The notes under the pieces are model-generated. The model saw nothing but the letters and a program-made list of their open reading frames with translations. It had not been told where the DNA came from and did no database searches. A program made the translations under genes and the position numbers. From assembly GCF_000176855.2 (NCBI RefSeq), contig NC_015138.1, forward strand, positions 3,472,001 through 3,536,000: a stretch of 64,000 nucleotides of DNA. The letters run 5' to 3'. Positions 28,623-37,362 of the stretch are shown one piece after another. This DNA is from Paracidovorax avenae ATCC 19860. GTDB lineage: Bacteria; Pseudomonadota; Gammaproteobacteria; Burkholderiales; Burkholderiaceae_C. Position 1 is the stretch's first letter. Every line of letters begins with the position of its first letter.

Positions 28623-29750
28623 TCAATCCGGATCCGGGTACTTCAGCGCGATCTGCCGGAAATCCTCGGCCAGGTCCACGAAGGCATCGACCATGTCCGG
28701 GTCGAAATGGGCTCCGCGGCCCTTGATGATGGTGGTGCAGGCCTGCTCGTGCGAGAAGGCCGGCTTGTACACGCGCTTGCTGATGAGCGCGTCGTACACG
28801 TCGGCCACCGCCATCAGCCGCGCCGAGACGGGAATCGCATCGCCCGCCAGCCCCAGCGGGTAACCGCTGCCGTCCCACTTCTCCTGGTGGCTGTAGGCGA
28901 TTTCCTTGGACACGCTCAGGAACGCCACCCGCATGCCCAGCCGCCGCTCGGCGTTCTCGATGGCGTCGCGGCCGAGCGTGGTGTGGGTCTTCATGACCTC
29001 GAACTCCTCGGCGGTGAGCTTGCCCGGCTTGAGGAGGATGCTGTCGGGAATGCCGATCTTGCCGATGTCGTGCAGCGGCGCGGATTTGTAGAGCAGGTCG
29101 ATCATGCGCTCGTTGAGCACCGCCTCGAAGCGCGGATGGCGCGCCAGCCGCTCGGCCAGGGCCTTGACGTAGAGCTGCGTGCGCCGGATGTGGTTGCCGG
29201 TTTCGTTGTCCCGCGTTTCCGCGAGCGAGGTCATGGCCATGATGGTCACGTCCTGGATGGCCTGCACTTCCAGCGTCCGCAGGGCCACCTCGCGCTCGAG
29301 GTAGGCGCTCTTGTCGCGCAGGAAATCCGCCGTGGCCTTCAGCGTGAGGTGGGTGTGCACCCGCGCCAGCAGGATGGGCGGGCTGATCGGCTTGGTGATG
29401 TAGTCCACCGCGCCCACCGACAGGCCGCGCCGCTCGTCCTCCGGCGTGCTGCGCGCGGTCAGGAAGATGACGGGAATGTCGCGCGCGGCGGGATGCGCCT
29501 TGAGCTGCCGGCAGACCTCGTAGCCGTCCAGGCCGGGCATCATGATGTCGAGCAGGATCAGGTCGGGCGGCGCGTCGGACTGGGCGATGCGCAGCGCCTT
29601 CTCGCCGTGGTTGGCCACCTTGACGAGGTAATGGTCGCGCAGCAGCGTGGCCATGAGCGCGAGGTTGTCGGGGGTGTCGTCCACCACCAGCACCGTGGCG
29701 ATGGTCCGGTCCTTGAGCATGGGGTCATCGGAGAGCAGGGAAGTGTCCAT
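28623..29750 (-). CDS. response regulator with HD-GYP c-di-GMP phosphodiesterase output (RpfG-like)
   Basis: 375-residue two-domain protein. The receiver domain (about residues 17-135) has phospho-acceptor Asp68 in LLDIMMPG. The HD-GYP domain (about 165-360) has HD at 227-228 in LHDIGKIG and GYP at 296-298 in WDGSGYP, so it should degrade cyclic di-GMP. It lies 55 nt after the giant sensor kinase on the same strand; the two very likely form a kinase/regulator pair, with the kinase's Hpt domain passing phosphate to Asp68. Start ATG at 29750. Confidence 0.93.
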   Translation of the reverse strand: MDTSLLSDDPMLKDRTIATVLVVDDTPDNLALMATLLRDHYLVKVANHGEKALRIAQSDAPPDLILLDIMMPGLDGYEVCRQLKAHPAARDIPVIFLTARSTPEDERRGLSVGAVDYITKPISPPILLARVHTHLTLKATADFLRDKSAYLEREVALRTLEVQAIQDVTIMAMTSLAETRDNETGNHIRRTQLYVKALAERLARHPRFEAVLNERMIDLLYKSAPLHDIGKIGIPDSILLKPGKLTAEEFEVMKTHTTLGRDAIENAERRLGMRVAFLSVSKEIAYSHQEKWDGSGYPLGLAGDAIPVSARLMAVADVYDALISKRVYKPAFSHEQACTTIIKGRGAHFDPDMVDAFVDLAEDFRQIALKYPDPD

Positions 29751-29805
29751 GGTGGTGCTGAGCCTGTGTCTTTCGGATGGCCTGCGGCGCGGAGATCGGC
29801 CCGCC

Positions 29806-32800
29806 TCACGCGGCGCCGGAAACGATGGAAGGCTCCGGCGGCGCGTCGATGACCGCCAGGGCATGCTCGAAATCGAAATCGCGGATGTGCGTTTCCGCGG
29901 CGGCGAAACCGGGCCCGAGGGCGCGGCGCAGCAGCACGGCCTGCTGCTGCAGGAACTCCACGGCACCGGGATCGTCGGCACGCAGCAGCGTGCGCAGCTG
30001 CGCGAGCGCGGATTGCTGCGCGGCCTCGGTGCCACCGTCGGAGGCATCGGCCGCCGCCGCGGCACCCGCCTGGGCCGCTCCCGGCTGCGCCCCCGCGAGG
30101 CGCCACTGCGCCAGGCCGAGCAGCAGGGCATCGAGCCGGTCGCACACCACCAGGGCCTGGGCGGAGACATCGCCCCCGGCCCCGTCGGCGCGCAGCGCCT
30201 GTTCCAGCTGGTGCGCAGCGTGTGCCAGCGGTATGGCGCCGATGTTGCCGGCCACCGACTTGAGCGTGTGCGCCAGCCGCTCTGCCACGCCGCGGTCCCC
30301 GCCGTGCAGCGCGGCCTGCAGGGCGGCGGCGGTGTCGCGCTGCCCGTCCATGAAGCGCCGCAGCAGGTCGCCATAGAGCGCAGGCCGGCCCAGGGCGCGC
30401 TGCAGGCCGGCGGCAATGTCCAGCCCCTCCACGCCGCCCGGCAGCGCCTCCGGCGCCCCGCCCTGCCCCGCACCGGCCGGCGGCGCGTCGCCCACGGCAC
30501 CGCCGATGCCGATGCCCGGCCGCGGGCGCACCCACCGGGCCAGCGCGCGCCAGAGCATGCCCGGCTCGATCGGCTTGGGAACGTGGTCGTTCATGCCGGC
30601 CTCGAAGCAGCGGCGCCGGTCGGCCTCCATCGCGTTCGCGGTCATCGCGATGATGGGCAGGCGCGCGTGCCGCGGATCGGTGCGCAGGCGGCGCGTGGCC
30701 GTCTCGCCGTCCATCACGGGCATCTGCATGTCCATGAGCACCACGTCGTACTCGGTGTGCGCCACGCAGTCCAGCGCCGCCTGCCCGTGGGCCGCCACGT
30801 CCACGATGAAGCCGGCGCCGCGCAGCAGCTCCACGGCCACGAGCTGGTTCAGTTCGTTGTCCTCCACCAGCAGCACGGAGGCGCCGCGCAGCTGCGGTGG
30901 CGGCTGGTCGTCGTCGGGCCGCGCCAGGTGCGCGTGGGCCGGCAGCCAGCCGTGGGCCAGCGGCTGCGCCAGGGTGTCGTAGAGCAGCGACGCGCTCACC
31001 GGCTTGACCAGCACCGTCTCGATACCCTGCTCCCGCGCGGCGGGCATGATCTCGTCGCGGCCGTAGGCCGTGACCATGAGCATCTGCGGTGCCTGGTCCA
31101 GGCCCAGTTCGTGGATGCGCCGGGCCAGCTCGATGCCGTCCATGCCCGGCATGCGCCAGTCGATGAGCAGCAGCCCGTAGGGCTCGCCGTCCGCCGCGGC
31201 ATCCCGCAGCATGTCCAGCGCCTGCGCGCCCGCATGGGATTCTCGGGTCTCGAAGCCCATGTTGCGCAGCATTTCCGAGAGCACGGCGGCGGCCGTGTGG
31301 TTGTCGTCCACGATGAGCACGCGCCCGTTGCGCAGCGCGGGCGGCAGGGGCGGCGCGTGCAGCGCGCTCTCCGCGCATTCGAGCGGCAGCATGACCCAGA
31401 AGGTCGAGCCTTCGCCCACGGCGCTCTCGGCGCCCACCTCGCCGCCCATGAGCTCGGCCAGGTTCTTGGAGATGGCCAGCCCCAGGCCGCTGCCGCCGAA
31501 GCGCCGCGTGGTGGAGGCATCGGCCTGCTGGAAGCTCTGGAAGAGCCGGCCCATCTGCTCGGGCGCCACGCCGATGCCCGTGTCGCGCACCTCGAAGCGC
31601 AGCAGCACGCGCCGGCCGTGGCGCTCCACCACCCGCACGCGCACGTGGATCTCGCCGCGCTCGGTGAACTTGATCGCGTTGTTGGCGAAATTGATGAGGA
31701 TCTGGCCCAACCGCAGGGCATCGCCCACGAGGTGGGGCGGCACGTCGGGAGCCACGTCGAGCACCAGCTCCAGCCCCTTCACGCCGGCCTTGTAGCCCAC
31801 TACGTCGGCCATGCCTTCCAGCACGCGGTCGAGCATGAAGGGCTGCTTTTCCACGACCAGCTTGCCGGCCTCGATGCGCGAGAAATCCAGGATGTCGTTG
31901 ATCACCCCCAGCAGGTGCTGGCCGGCCTGCTGGATCTTGGCGACGTAGTCGGCCTGGCGCGGCGTGAGCCCCGACTTGAGCGCGAGGTGCGACATCCCGA
32001 TGATGGCGTTCATCGGGGTGCGGATCTCATGGCTCATGTTGGCCAGGAAGTTGGATTTGAGCGCCGTGGTTTCCTCGGCCAGTTCCTTGGCCCGGCGCAG
32101 CTCGCGCTCGGCCCGCTGGCGGTCGGTGATGTCCACCAGCGTGCCGATGGAGCCGCCGGGCGATCCGTCGGGCCGCTGGAAGCCGTGCATCCAGAACAGC
32201 GTGTGGTGGATCTCTCCGTCGGCATAGGTGAGATCGACCTCCTTGTGGATCGGCGGCCCGCCGGCGCGGATGGTGCGGGCGTCGGCCTCGAATTCGGCGC
32301 GCTCGGCCTGGTTGAGGAAGCCCGCCTCGTGCACCGTCTTGCCCAGGAAGTCCTCCCGGCGGATGCCGAAGGCTTCCTCGTAGGCCCGGTTGAATCCCCG
32401 GTAGCGCCCGTCCCCGTCCTTGTGGAACAGAGGGATCGGAATGGCGTCCACCAGCGCCTGCTGGAACGCGAGCTGGTCCGCCAGGCGGGCTTCCAGCTGC
32501 TTCTGCTCATGCACGTCCACCTGCACGCCGATGAGCCGCCGCGCCCGCCCCTCGGCATCCCGCTCGATGCGCGCCGAGCACAGCAGCCAGCGCTCGCTGC
32601 CGTCCGGACGCACCACGCGCCAGGAATCCTGCAGGCCGGTGGCTCTTCCTGCCAGGGCGGCATCCAGGCGCGCCTGCACGCGCGGCCGGTCCTCCATGTG
32701 CAGGCTGTCCATCCAGTCAACCAGCCGCAGTCCCTGGGGCCGGTGCGGCAACCCGTAGAGGGACCCGAGCTTCTCGCTGAACACCAGGTGGTCGCGCGCC

Positions 32801-34680
32801 AGGTCGAGGTCGAAGACACCGACGCGGCCGGCCTCCTGCGCCAGGATCAGGCGCTCGTTCATCTCGCGCATGGCTGCCTCGGCGCGCCGCGCCTCGGTGA
32901 CATCCTCGACCACCCAGATGCAGGCATGCGCGTAGCCCTGCAGCGGCAGCAGGCGGCCCGAAAGCCGCGCCTCGAAAACCGTGCCGTCCCGGCGCACCAG
33001 CCGCGCGACCTCCCGCACGGATTCACCGGCTTCCAGCCGGCCCTCGATGCGCGCCATGAAGCGCCGGTGGAGCTCCTCGCCGCCGAAGATGGTTTCCACC
33101 CTGCGCCCCTCCAGCTGCCCGGGCTGCACGCCCAGCAGCTCCAGGCAGGCGGGGTTGAAGCGCAGCAGGCGGTCGTCGGCCACGATCAGCACGGGCGGGG
33201 CGTTATCGAAGATGGCCGTCTGCTGCGCGAGCGCGTCATTGAGTTCGCGCTCGCGCCGCTGCAGTTCCTGGTGGGCCGTGATGCGCTCGGTCACGTTCTC
33301 GTGCAGGCCCACGATCGCGATGCGCCGGCCACGGTCGTCGAACACCGGCGAAAGCGTCGCCTCGTCGTGGTAGATCGTGCCGTCCTGCCGCTGGTTGATG
33401 AATTCGCCGCGCCAGGGCAGGCCCGCGATCAGCCGCGACCACATCTGCCGGTAGGTTTCGGGCGGCGTCTGCCCCGAGGCCACCAGCGAGGGCTTGCGGC
33501 CGCGCACCTCGTCCAGGCTGTATCCCGTATTGGCCTCGTACTGCGAATTGACCCAGTCGATGCGGCCCTCGGCATCGGTGATGACCACCGCCACGGGGCT
33601 GGACTGCAGCGCCGCGCCCAGCACGCGGAAGCGCTCCATCGCCAGCGCCATGCGCGCCCGGTGGCGCATCATGTCCAGCAGCATGCCGCCCAGCACCACC
33701 AGCAGCGCGAACACGCCCACGCCGATCTGCCAGCGCTGCGGCGCAGGCAGCAGCGCATGCAGGTCGTCGAGCATCACCAGCTGCCACGGGCCGTCCGGGT
33801 CGTGCCATTCGAGATTGCGGCGCTCCACCGCATAGCGAACGCCCCCCACCACGGCCTCGCGCGCATCCGGACGGAACGGCAGGGCCTGCGCCACGCCGTT
33901 GTCGAACAGCGTGCCGAACTGGCGCTGCCGCCGGATCGCGTCGATGCGCTCCTGCGTCAGCGGCGGCGCGATGGCATAGCGCCACTCCGGCTGCGTGGCT
34001 GCGAAGGCCACGCCCTGCGGCGACAGCAGCGCCATCGGGTAGCCCGAGCGCTGCAGCTGGGTTTCCACCGGCTCGAAGGACATCTTCACCAGCACCACCC
34101 CCACGATCACGCTCGCGGGCGTATCGCCCTCGTAGAGCGGCGCCGCGTAGTACAGCCCGCGGTCCTGCGAATTCGAGCCAAGCGCGGGATACACGTTCAC
34201 CGCGCCGCGCATCGCCTGCAGGAAATAGGGCCGGTGGGACAGATCCATCCCGAGGGCCGGAGAGGCTGGCGTCTCGTGCGCCACCACCCGGCCGCCGGCA
34301 TTCAGCACGTACACGCCGCTCAACAGGAAACGGCCGCGCACCACGGCCAGGCGGGCCAGCGCCTCCGGCGCGTTGGGCGGCAGCGTGCCGAGCGCGACGG
34401 CCTTCAGCGCGGGCTCGCTCAGGCCCAGCAGGGCCACCGCACCCAGCAGCGGGCTGCCGGCGGTCTGGCCCATCAGCACCTCGGCGGCATGGCCCAGCAG
34501 GCCCTCCCGCTCCTGCGCGCGGCCGGCTTCCCGCCATTCCGCCACGGCGGCCACCGCCAGCCAGGCGCCGATGGCAGACAGCACCACTACCACGGCCCAG
34601 CCCCGCAGCCACTGGCCGTCGCGCTGGGCCACCTTGTCGAACAACGCGGACAGGCTGCCCAGGCGCGGGCTCATGCGCAT
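29806..34680 (-). CDS. multidomain hybrid sensor histidine kinase (dCache-PAS-HisKA-HATPase-REC-REC-Hpt)
   Basis: 1,624-residue inner-membrane hybrid kinase. Order: TM1 (about 28-48), a large periplasmic dCache-type sensor, TM2 (about 340-362), three to four PAS domains with PAC segments (about 375-865), HisKA with phospho-His about residue 884 (NMSHEIRTPMNAIIG), HATPase_c (about 985-1105; N box NFANNAIKF and GSGLGLAISK), receiver 1 (about 1118-1240, LLIDWRMPGMDG), receiver 2 (about 1265-1390, VLMDMQMPVMDG) and an Hpt domain with phospho-His in AHTLKSVAGN (about 1471). It is a full phosphorelay on one chain. The outward-facing Cache suggests a small extracellular ligand. Start ATG at 34680 has GGGAG upstream; an alternative is 34674. 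Confidence 0.92.
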   Translation of the reverse strand: MRMSPRLGSLSALFDKVAQRDGQWLRGWAVVVVLSAIGAWLAVAAVAEWREAGRAQEREGLLGHAAEVLMGQTAGSPLLGAVALLGLSEPALKAVALGTLPPNAPEALARLAVVRGRFLLSGVYVLNAGGRVVAHETPASPALGMDLSHRPYFLQAMRGAVNVYPALGSNSQDRGLYYAAPLYEGDTPASVIVGVVLVKMSFEPVETQLQRSGYPMALLSPQGVAFAATQPEWRYAIAPPLTQERIDAIRRQRQFGTLFDNGVAQALPFRPDAREAVVGGVRYAVERRNLEWHDPDGPWQLVMLDDLHALLPAPQRWQIGVGVFALLVVLGGMLLDMMRHRARMALAMERFRVLGAALQSSPVAVVITDAEGRIDWVNSQYEANTGYSLDEVRGRKPSLVASGQTPPETYRQMWSRLIAGLPWRGEFINQRQDGTIYHDEATLSPVFDDRGRRIAIVGLHENVTERITAHQELQRRERELNDALAQQTAIFDNAPPVLIVADDRLLRFNPACLELLGVQPGQLEGRRVETIFGGEELHRRFMARIEGRLEAGESVREVARLVRRDGTVFEARLSGRLLPLQGYAHACIWVVEDVTEARRAEAAMREMNERLILAQEAGRVGVFDLDLARDHLVFSEKLGSLYGLPHRPQGLRLVDWMDSLHMEDRPRVQARLDAALAGRATGLQDSWRVVRPDGSERWLLCSARIERDAEGRARRLIGVQVDVHEQKQLEARLADQLAFQQALVDAIPIPLFHKDGDGRYRGFNRAYEEAFGIRREDFLGKTVHEAGFLNQAERAEFEADARTIRAGGPPIHKEVDLTYADGEIHHTLFWMHGFQRPDGSPGGSIGTLVDITDRQRAERELRRAKELAEETTALKSNFLANMSHEIRTPMNAIIGMSHLALKSGLTPRQADYVAKIQQAGQHLLGVINDILDFSRIEAGKLVVEKQPFMLDRVLEGMADVVGYKAGVKGLELVLDVAPDVPPHLVGDALRLGQILINFANNAIKFTERGEIHVRVRVVERHGRRVLLRFEVRDTGIGVAPEQMGRLFQSFQQADASTTRRFGGSGLGLAISKNLAELMGGEVGAESAVGEGSTFWVMLPLECAESALHAPPLPPALRNGRVLIVDDNHTAAAVLSEMLRNMGFETRESHAGAQALDMLRDAAADGEPYGLLLIDWRMPGMDGIELARRIHELGLDQAPQMLMVTAYGRDEIMPAAREQGIETVLVKPVSASLLYDTLAQPLAHGWLPAHAHLARPDDDQPPPQLRGASVLLVEDNELNQLVAVELLRGAGFIVDVAAHGQAALDCVAHTEYDVVLMDMQMPVMDGETATRRLRTDPRHARLPIIAMTANAMEADRRRCFEAGMNDHVPKPIEPGMLWRALARWVRPRPGIGIGGAVGDAPPAGAGQGGAPEALPGGVEGLDIAAGLQRALGRPALYGDLLRRFMDGQRDTAAALQAALHGGDRGVAERLAHTLKSVAGNIGAIPLAHAAHQLEQALRADGAGGDVSAQALVVCDRLDALLLGLAQWRLAGAQPGAAQAGAAAAADASDGGTEAAQQSALAQLRTLLRADDPGAVEFLQQQAVLLRRALGPGFAAAETHIRDFDFEHALAVIDAPPEPSIVSGAA

Positions 34681-34748
34681 GGACGCTCCCGGAACGCCAA
34701 CCCGCCCAACCCACAGCGACCCGGCGGACCATGCCGCAGGCGGTGCCG

Positions 34749-34769
34749 CCGCGGCAAGTCCTGCCGCGG
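34749..34769. other. hairpin in the kinase/MscS intergenic region
   Basis: CCGCGGCA (34749-34756) and TGCCGCGG (34762-34769) pair perfectly over a 5-nt loop in the 220-nt gap between divergent genes. It may be a regulator site or an attenuator in the kinase leader. Confidence 0.4.
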
Positions 34770-34900
34770 GGGGGCCACAGGAACAGGAGGGGTTTCGGCA
34801 GGCACAGTCGCTTTGAACCTTCGCAAACGGCAGGAAACACACCACACGTGGATGGGCCACGCGCACATGGAGCCCACAGTATGGCAAAAGGTAACAAAGC

Positions 34901-35995
34901 ATGGATTTTTTTACACACCTCTCTCCCTGGGTGGCGACGGCGGTCGCGGCGCTGATCGCCGTCACGGCCGCCGCGGTGGTGCACCGCATCGCGGCCCTCG
35001 TGGCCCTGCGCGCCACGCGTGGCGTGCCCGTCCTGCACACGGTGGTGCAGGCCTGCGTGCCCGTGGCGCGGGTGCTGCTGCCCCTGGCGGCACTGCAGGT
35101 CGTCTGGGTGGCGGCGAACGATGCGCAACCCTACATCGGCACCGTCCGGCACACGGGCGGGCTGGCGCTGATCGCGGCCGTGGCCTGGCTGCTGGTGGCC
35201 GGCATCGGCGGCCTGGCCGACGGGGTGATCGCCCGCTACCCGGCCGACGTGGAGGACAACCTCGCGGCGCGGCGCATCGCCACCCAGGCGCGGGTGCTGT
35301 CGCGCACCGCCATGACGGGCGTGGTGATGGCCGCCCTCGCCCTGATGCTGATGACGTTTCCCGGCGCGCGGCAGGTCGGGGCCAGCCTGCTGGCCTCCGC
35401 GGGCGTCGTCGGCATCGTGGCCGGTATCGCAGCCCGGCCGGTGTTCAGCAACATGATCGCCGGACTGCAGATCGCGCTGGCCCAGCCCATCCGCATCGAC
35501 GACGTGCTCATCGTGGAGGGCGAATGGGGCCGGGTGGAGGAAATCACCGGCACCTACGTGGTGCTGCGCATCTGGGACGAGCGCCGGCTCATCATCCCGC
35601 TGCAGTGGTTCATCGAGAACCCGTTCCAGAACTGGACGCGCACCAGCTCGGCCATCCTCGGCACCGTCTTCCTGTATGCCGACTACCGCATGCCGCTGGA
35701 GCCGCTGCGGCAGGAACTGGACCGCATCCTGGCCACAGCGCCGGAGTGGGACCAGCGCGTGAAGGTACTGCAACTCACCGATGTGACCGAGCGCACCATC
35801 CAGATCCGCGTGCTGGTGTCGGCCCGCTCCTCGGGGCTGGCGTTCGACCTGCGCTGCCGCGTGCGGGAAGCGCTTGTCGCATTCATGCAACGCGAGTACC
35901 CGGAGGGCCTGCCGCAGACGCGGGCGCTGGTGTCGGAAGGCAACGGGATGATGCCAGCGTCCCAGGGCAACGTGGCGGGCGGACAGACGGGCTGA
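34901..35995 (+). CDS. MscS-family mechanosensitive ion channel
   Basis: 364-residue channel with four or five predicted membrane spans in the first 190 residues, then the conserved pore/beta-domain sequence GVVGIVAGIAARPVFSNMIAG followed by the cytoplasmic vestibule domain (about 205-345) with ENPFQNWTRTSS. It releases osmolytes on hypo-osmotic shock. Length is typical of the larger MscS-like group. AAGG lies before the ATG. It is divergent from the hybrid kinase and convergent with the PrpD gene (8 nt apart). No operon partner. Confidence 0.9.
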   Translation: MDFFTHLSPWVATAVAALIAVTAAAVVHRIAALVALRATRGVPVLHTVVQACVPVARVLLPLAALQVVWVAANDAQPYIGTVRHTGGLALIAAVAWLLVAGIGGLADGVIARYPADVEDNLAARRIATQARVLSRTAMTGVVMAALALMLMTFPGARQVGASLLASAGVVGIVAGIAARPVFSNMIAGLQIALAQPIRIDDVLIVEGEWGRVEEITGTYVVLRIWDERRLIIPLQWFIENPFQNWTRTSSAILGTVFLYADYRMPLEPLRQELDRILATAPEWDQRVKVLQLTDVTERTIQIRVLVSARSSGLAFDLRCRVREALVAFMQREYPEGLPQTRALVSEGNGMMPASQGNVAGGQTG

Positions 35996-36003
35996 AGGCC
36001 CGG

Positions 36004-37359
36004 TCAGAACAGGCGCGCCAGCGCTCCCTCCGGGGCTGCATCCAGGGACCAGAGCCGCGCCAGCAGCGCCCGCGCGCCGGCAGCGCCCAGCACGGGGGAA
36101 GCCAGTTCCAGGAATTTGCCGTCCAGCTCCGTGTCGGAGAGCGGCAGTTCCGGATCGCCTTTGCGGTCCGGCTGCAGCCAGGCGTGGAGTTCCCCGCCCA
36201 TGGTCTCGATCTCCACGCGCGCGGACCGGCGGGCCGGGAAGGCGGCATCGATTGCCGGGTCCACCACGGCGTTGATCCGCTCCATCATCGCGCGAACGTC
36301 CGCGTCGGCCAGGCGTTGCGGCGTGTAGGCCTCCAGCCGCACGCTGCCGTGCACCAGCGCCGTAGCCACCACGAAGCGCAGGCTGAAGCGGGCCTCGTTT
36401 TCGGTGGCGGGCTCCTGGTGGCAGGCAATGTCCAGGGCGGGGCCATAGGTAGCCACACGGACGCGCCGGATGCCGGCCGGGCGCAGGCCGTGGCGGCGCA
36501 CGAGTTCCAGCGCAGCGTCGATCGCGGCGAAGGTGTGGCCGCAGCCGATGTGGTTCTTGAAGGTGAGGCGCGTGATGTGGAAGTCGCGGCCCAGCGTGTC
36601 GCCCACCGTGCTCCAATCCGGACCGTCGCTCATCGCGCGGCCCAGCCCGGCGTCGCCGTCCAGCACGTCGCGCGATCCGGTGACACCCTCGGCCGCCAGT
36701 TGCGCGGCCAGCACGCCCGCCTCGGCCGCCCGGCCCGCATGCAGCGGCTTGGACATCGAGTCCATCCGGAACGCCTGCTGCAGGCCCGCGGCGAAAGTGG
36801 CGGCCGTGGCCAGCGCGTGGCCGAAGGGTGCGCCGTGCAGCCCCAGCAGCCCGGCGGTGGCCGCAGCCGCACCGAAGGTACCGACGGTGCCCGTGTTGTG
36901 CCAGTGCCGATAGTGCGCCCGGCCCAGCGCAACGCCGATGCGGGTGGAGACCTCGTAGCCCATCACCACCCCGCGCAGGAAGCCGAGGCCGTCCGTCCCG
37001 AGCTGCTGCGCCGTCGCCAGCGCCGCGGCGACGGTGGCCGCGCCGGGGTGGTACATGGCGTCCCGGAAGCTGTCGTCCACCTCGGCCGCATGCGCCGCCG
37101 TGCCGTTGAGCAGCGCCGCGGCGCGCCAGGTGGCAGCACGGCCGCCGGGCAACCGGGCGCCGCCGCGGTCCAGGTCGTCGGCGAGCACGCGGCGCAACCG
37201 GGGCACCGGGTCGGCATCGAGCCCCGGGAACAGCGCAGCATGCCAGTCGATCACGGCGCGCTTGGCGTGGTGCAGCACCTCGCCGCTCAGCCGGCCGTCG
37301 CGGAATTCCGAGGCGGAGCGCGCGAAAACGTCGATCGGGTGCATGGGGCGATTCTCCAT
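36004..37359 (-). CDS. MmgE/PrpD-family protein
   Basis: 451-residue member of the PrpD/cis-aconitate decarboxylase/2-methylcitrate dehydratase superfamily. N-terminal helical domain contains HAAEVDDSFRD (family active-site His/Asp) and YHPGA; KPLHAGRAAEAG and NHIGCGHTFAAIDAAL are conserved. The substrate is some hydroxy- or unsaturated tri/dicarboxylate. Last gene of the leftward operon; it starts 3 nt after the acyl-CoA synthetase stop, so it is tightly cotranscribed. Alternative ATG at 37344 is 5 codons in. Reaction not assignable from sequence. Confidence 0.9.
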   Translation of the reverse strand: MENRPMHPIDVFARSASEFRDGRLSGEVLHHAKRAVIDWHAALFPGLDADPVPRLRRVLADDLDRGGARLPGGRAATWRAAALLNGTAAHAAEVDDSFRDAMYHPGAATVAAALATAQQLGTDGLGFLRGVVMGYEVSTRIGVALGRAHYRHWHNTGTVGTFGAAAATAGLLGLHGAPFGHALATAATFAAGLQQAFRMDSMSKPLHAGRAAEAGVLAAQLAAEGVTGSRDVLDGDAGLGRAMSDGPDWSTVGDTLGRDFHITRLTFKNHIGCGHTFAAIDAALELVRRHGLRPAGIRRVRVATYGPALDIACHQEPATENEARFSLRFVVATALVHGSVRLEAYTPQRLADADVRAMMERINAVVDPAIDAAFPARRSARVEIETMGGELHAWLQPDRKGDPELPLSDTELDGKFLELASPVLGAAGARALLARLWSLDAAPEGALARLF

Positions 37360-37362
37360 GGC

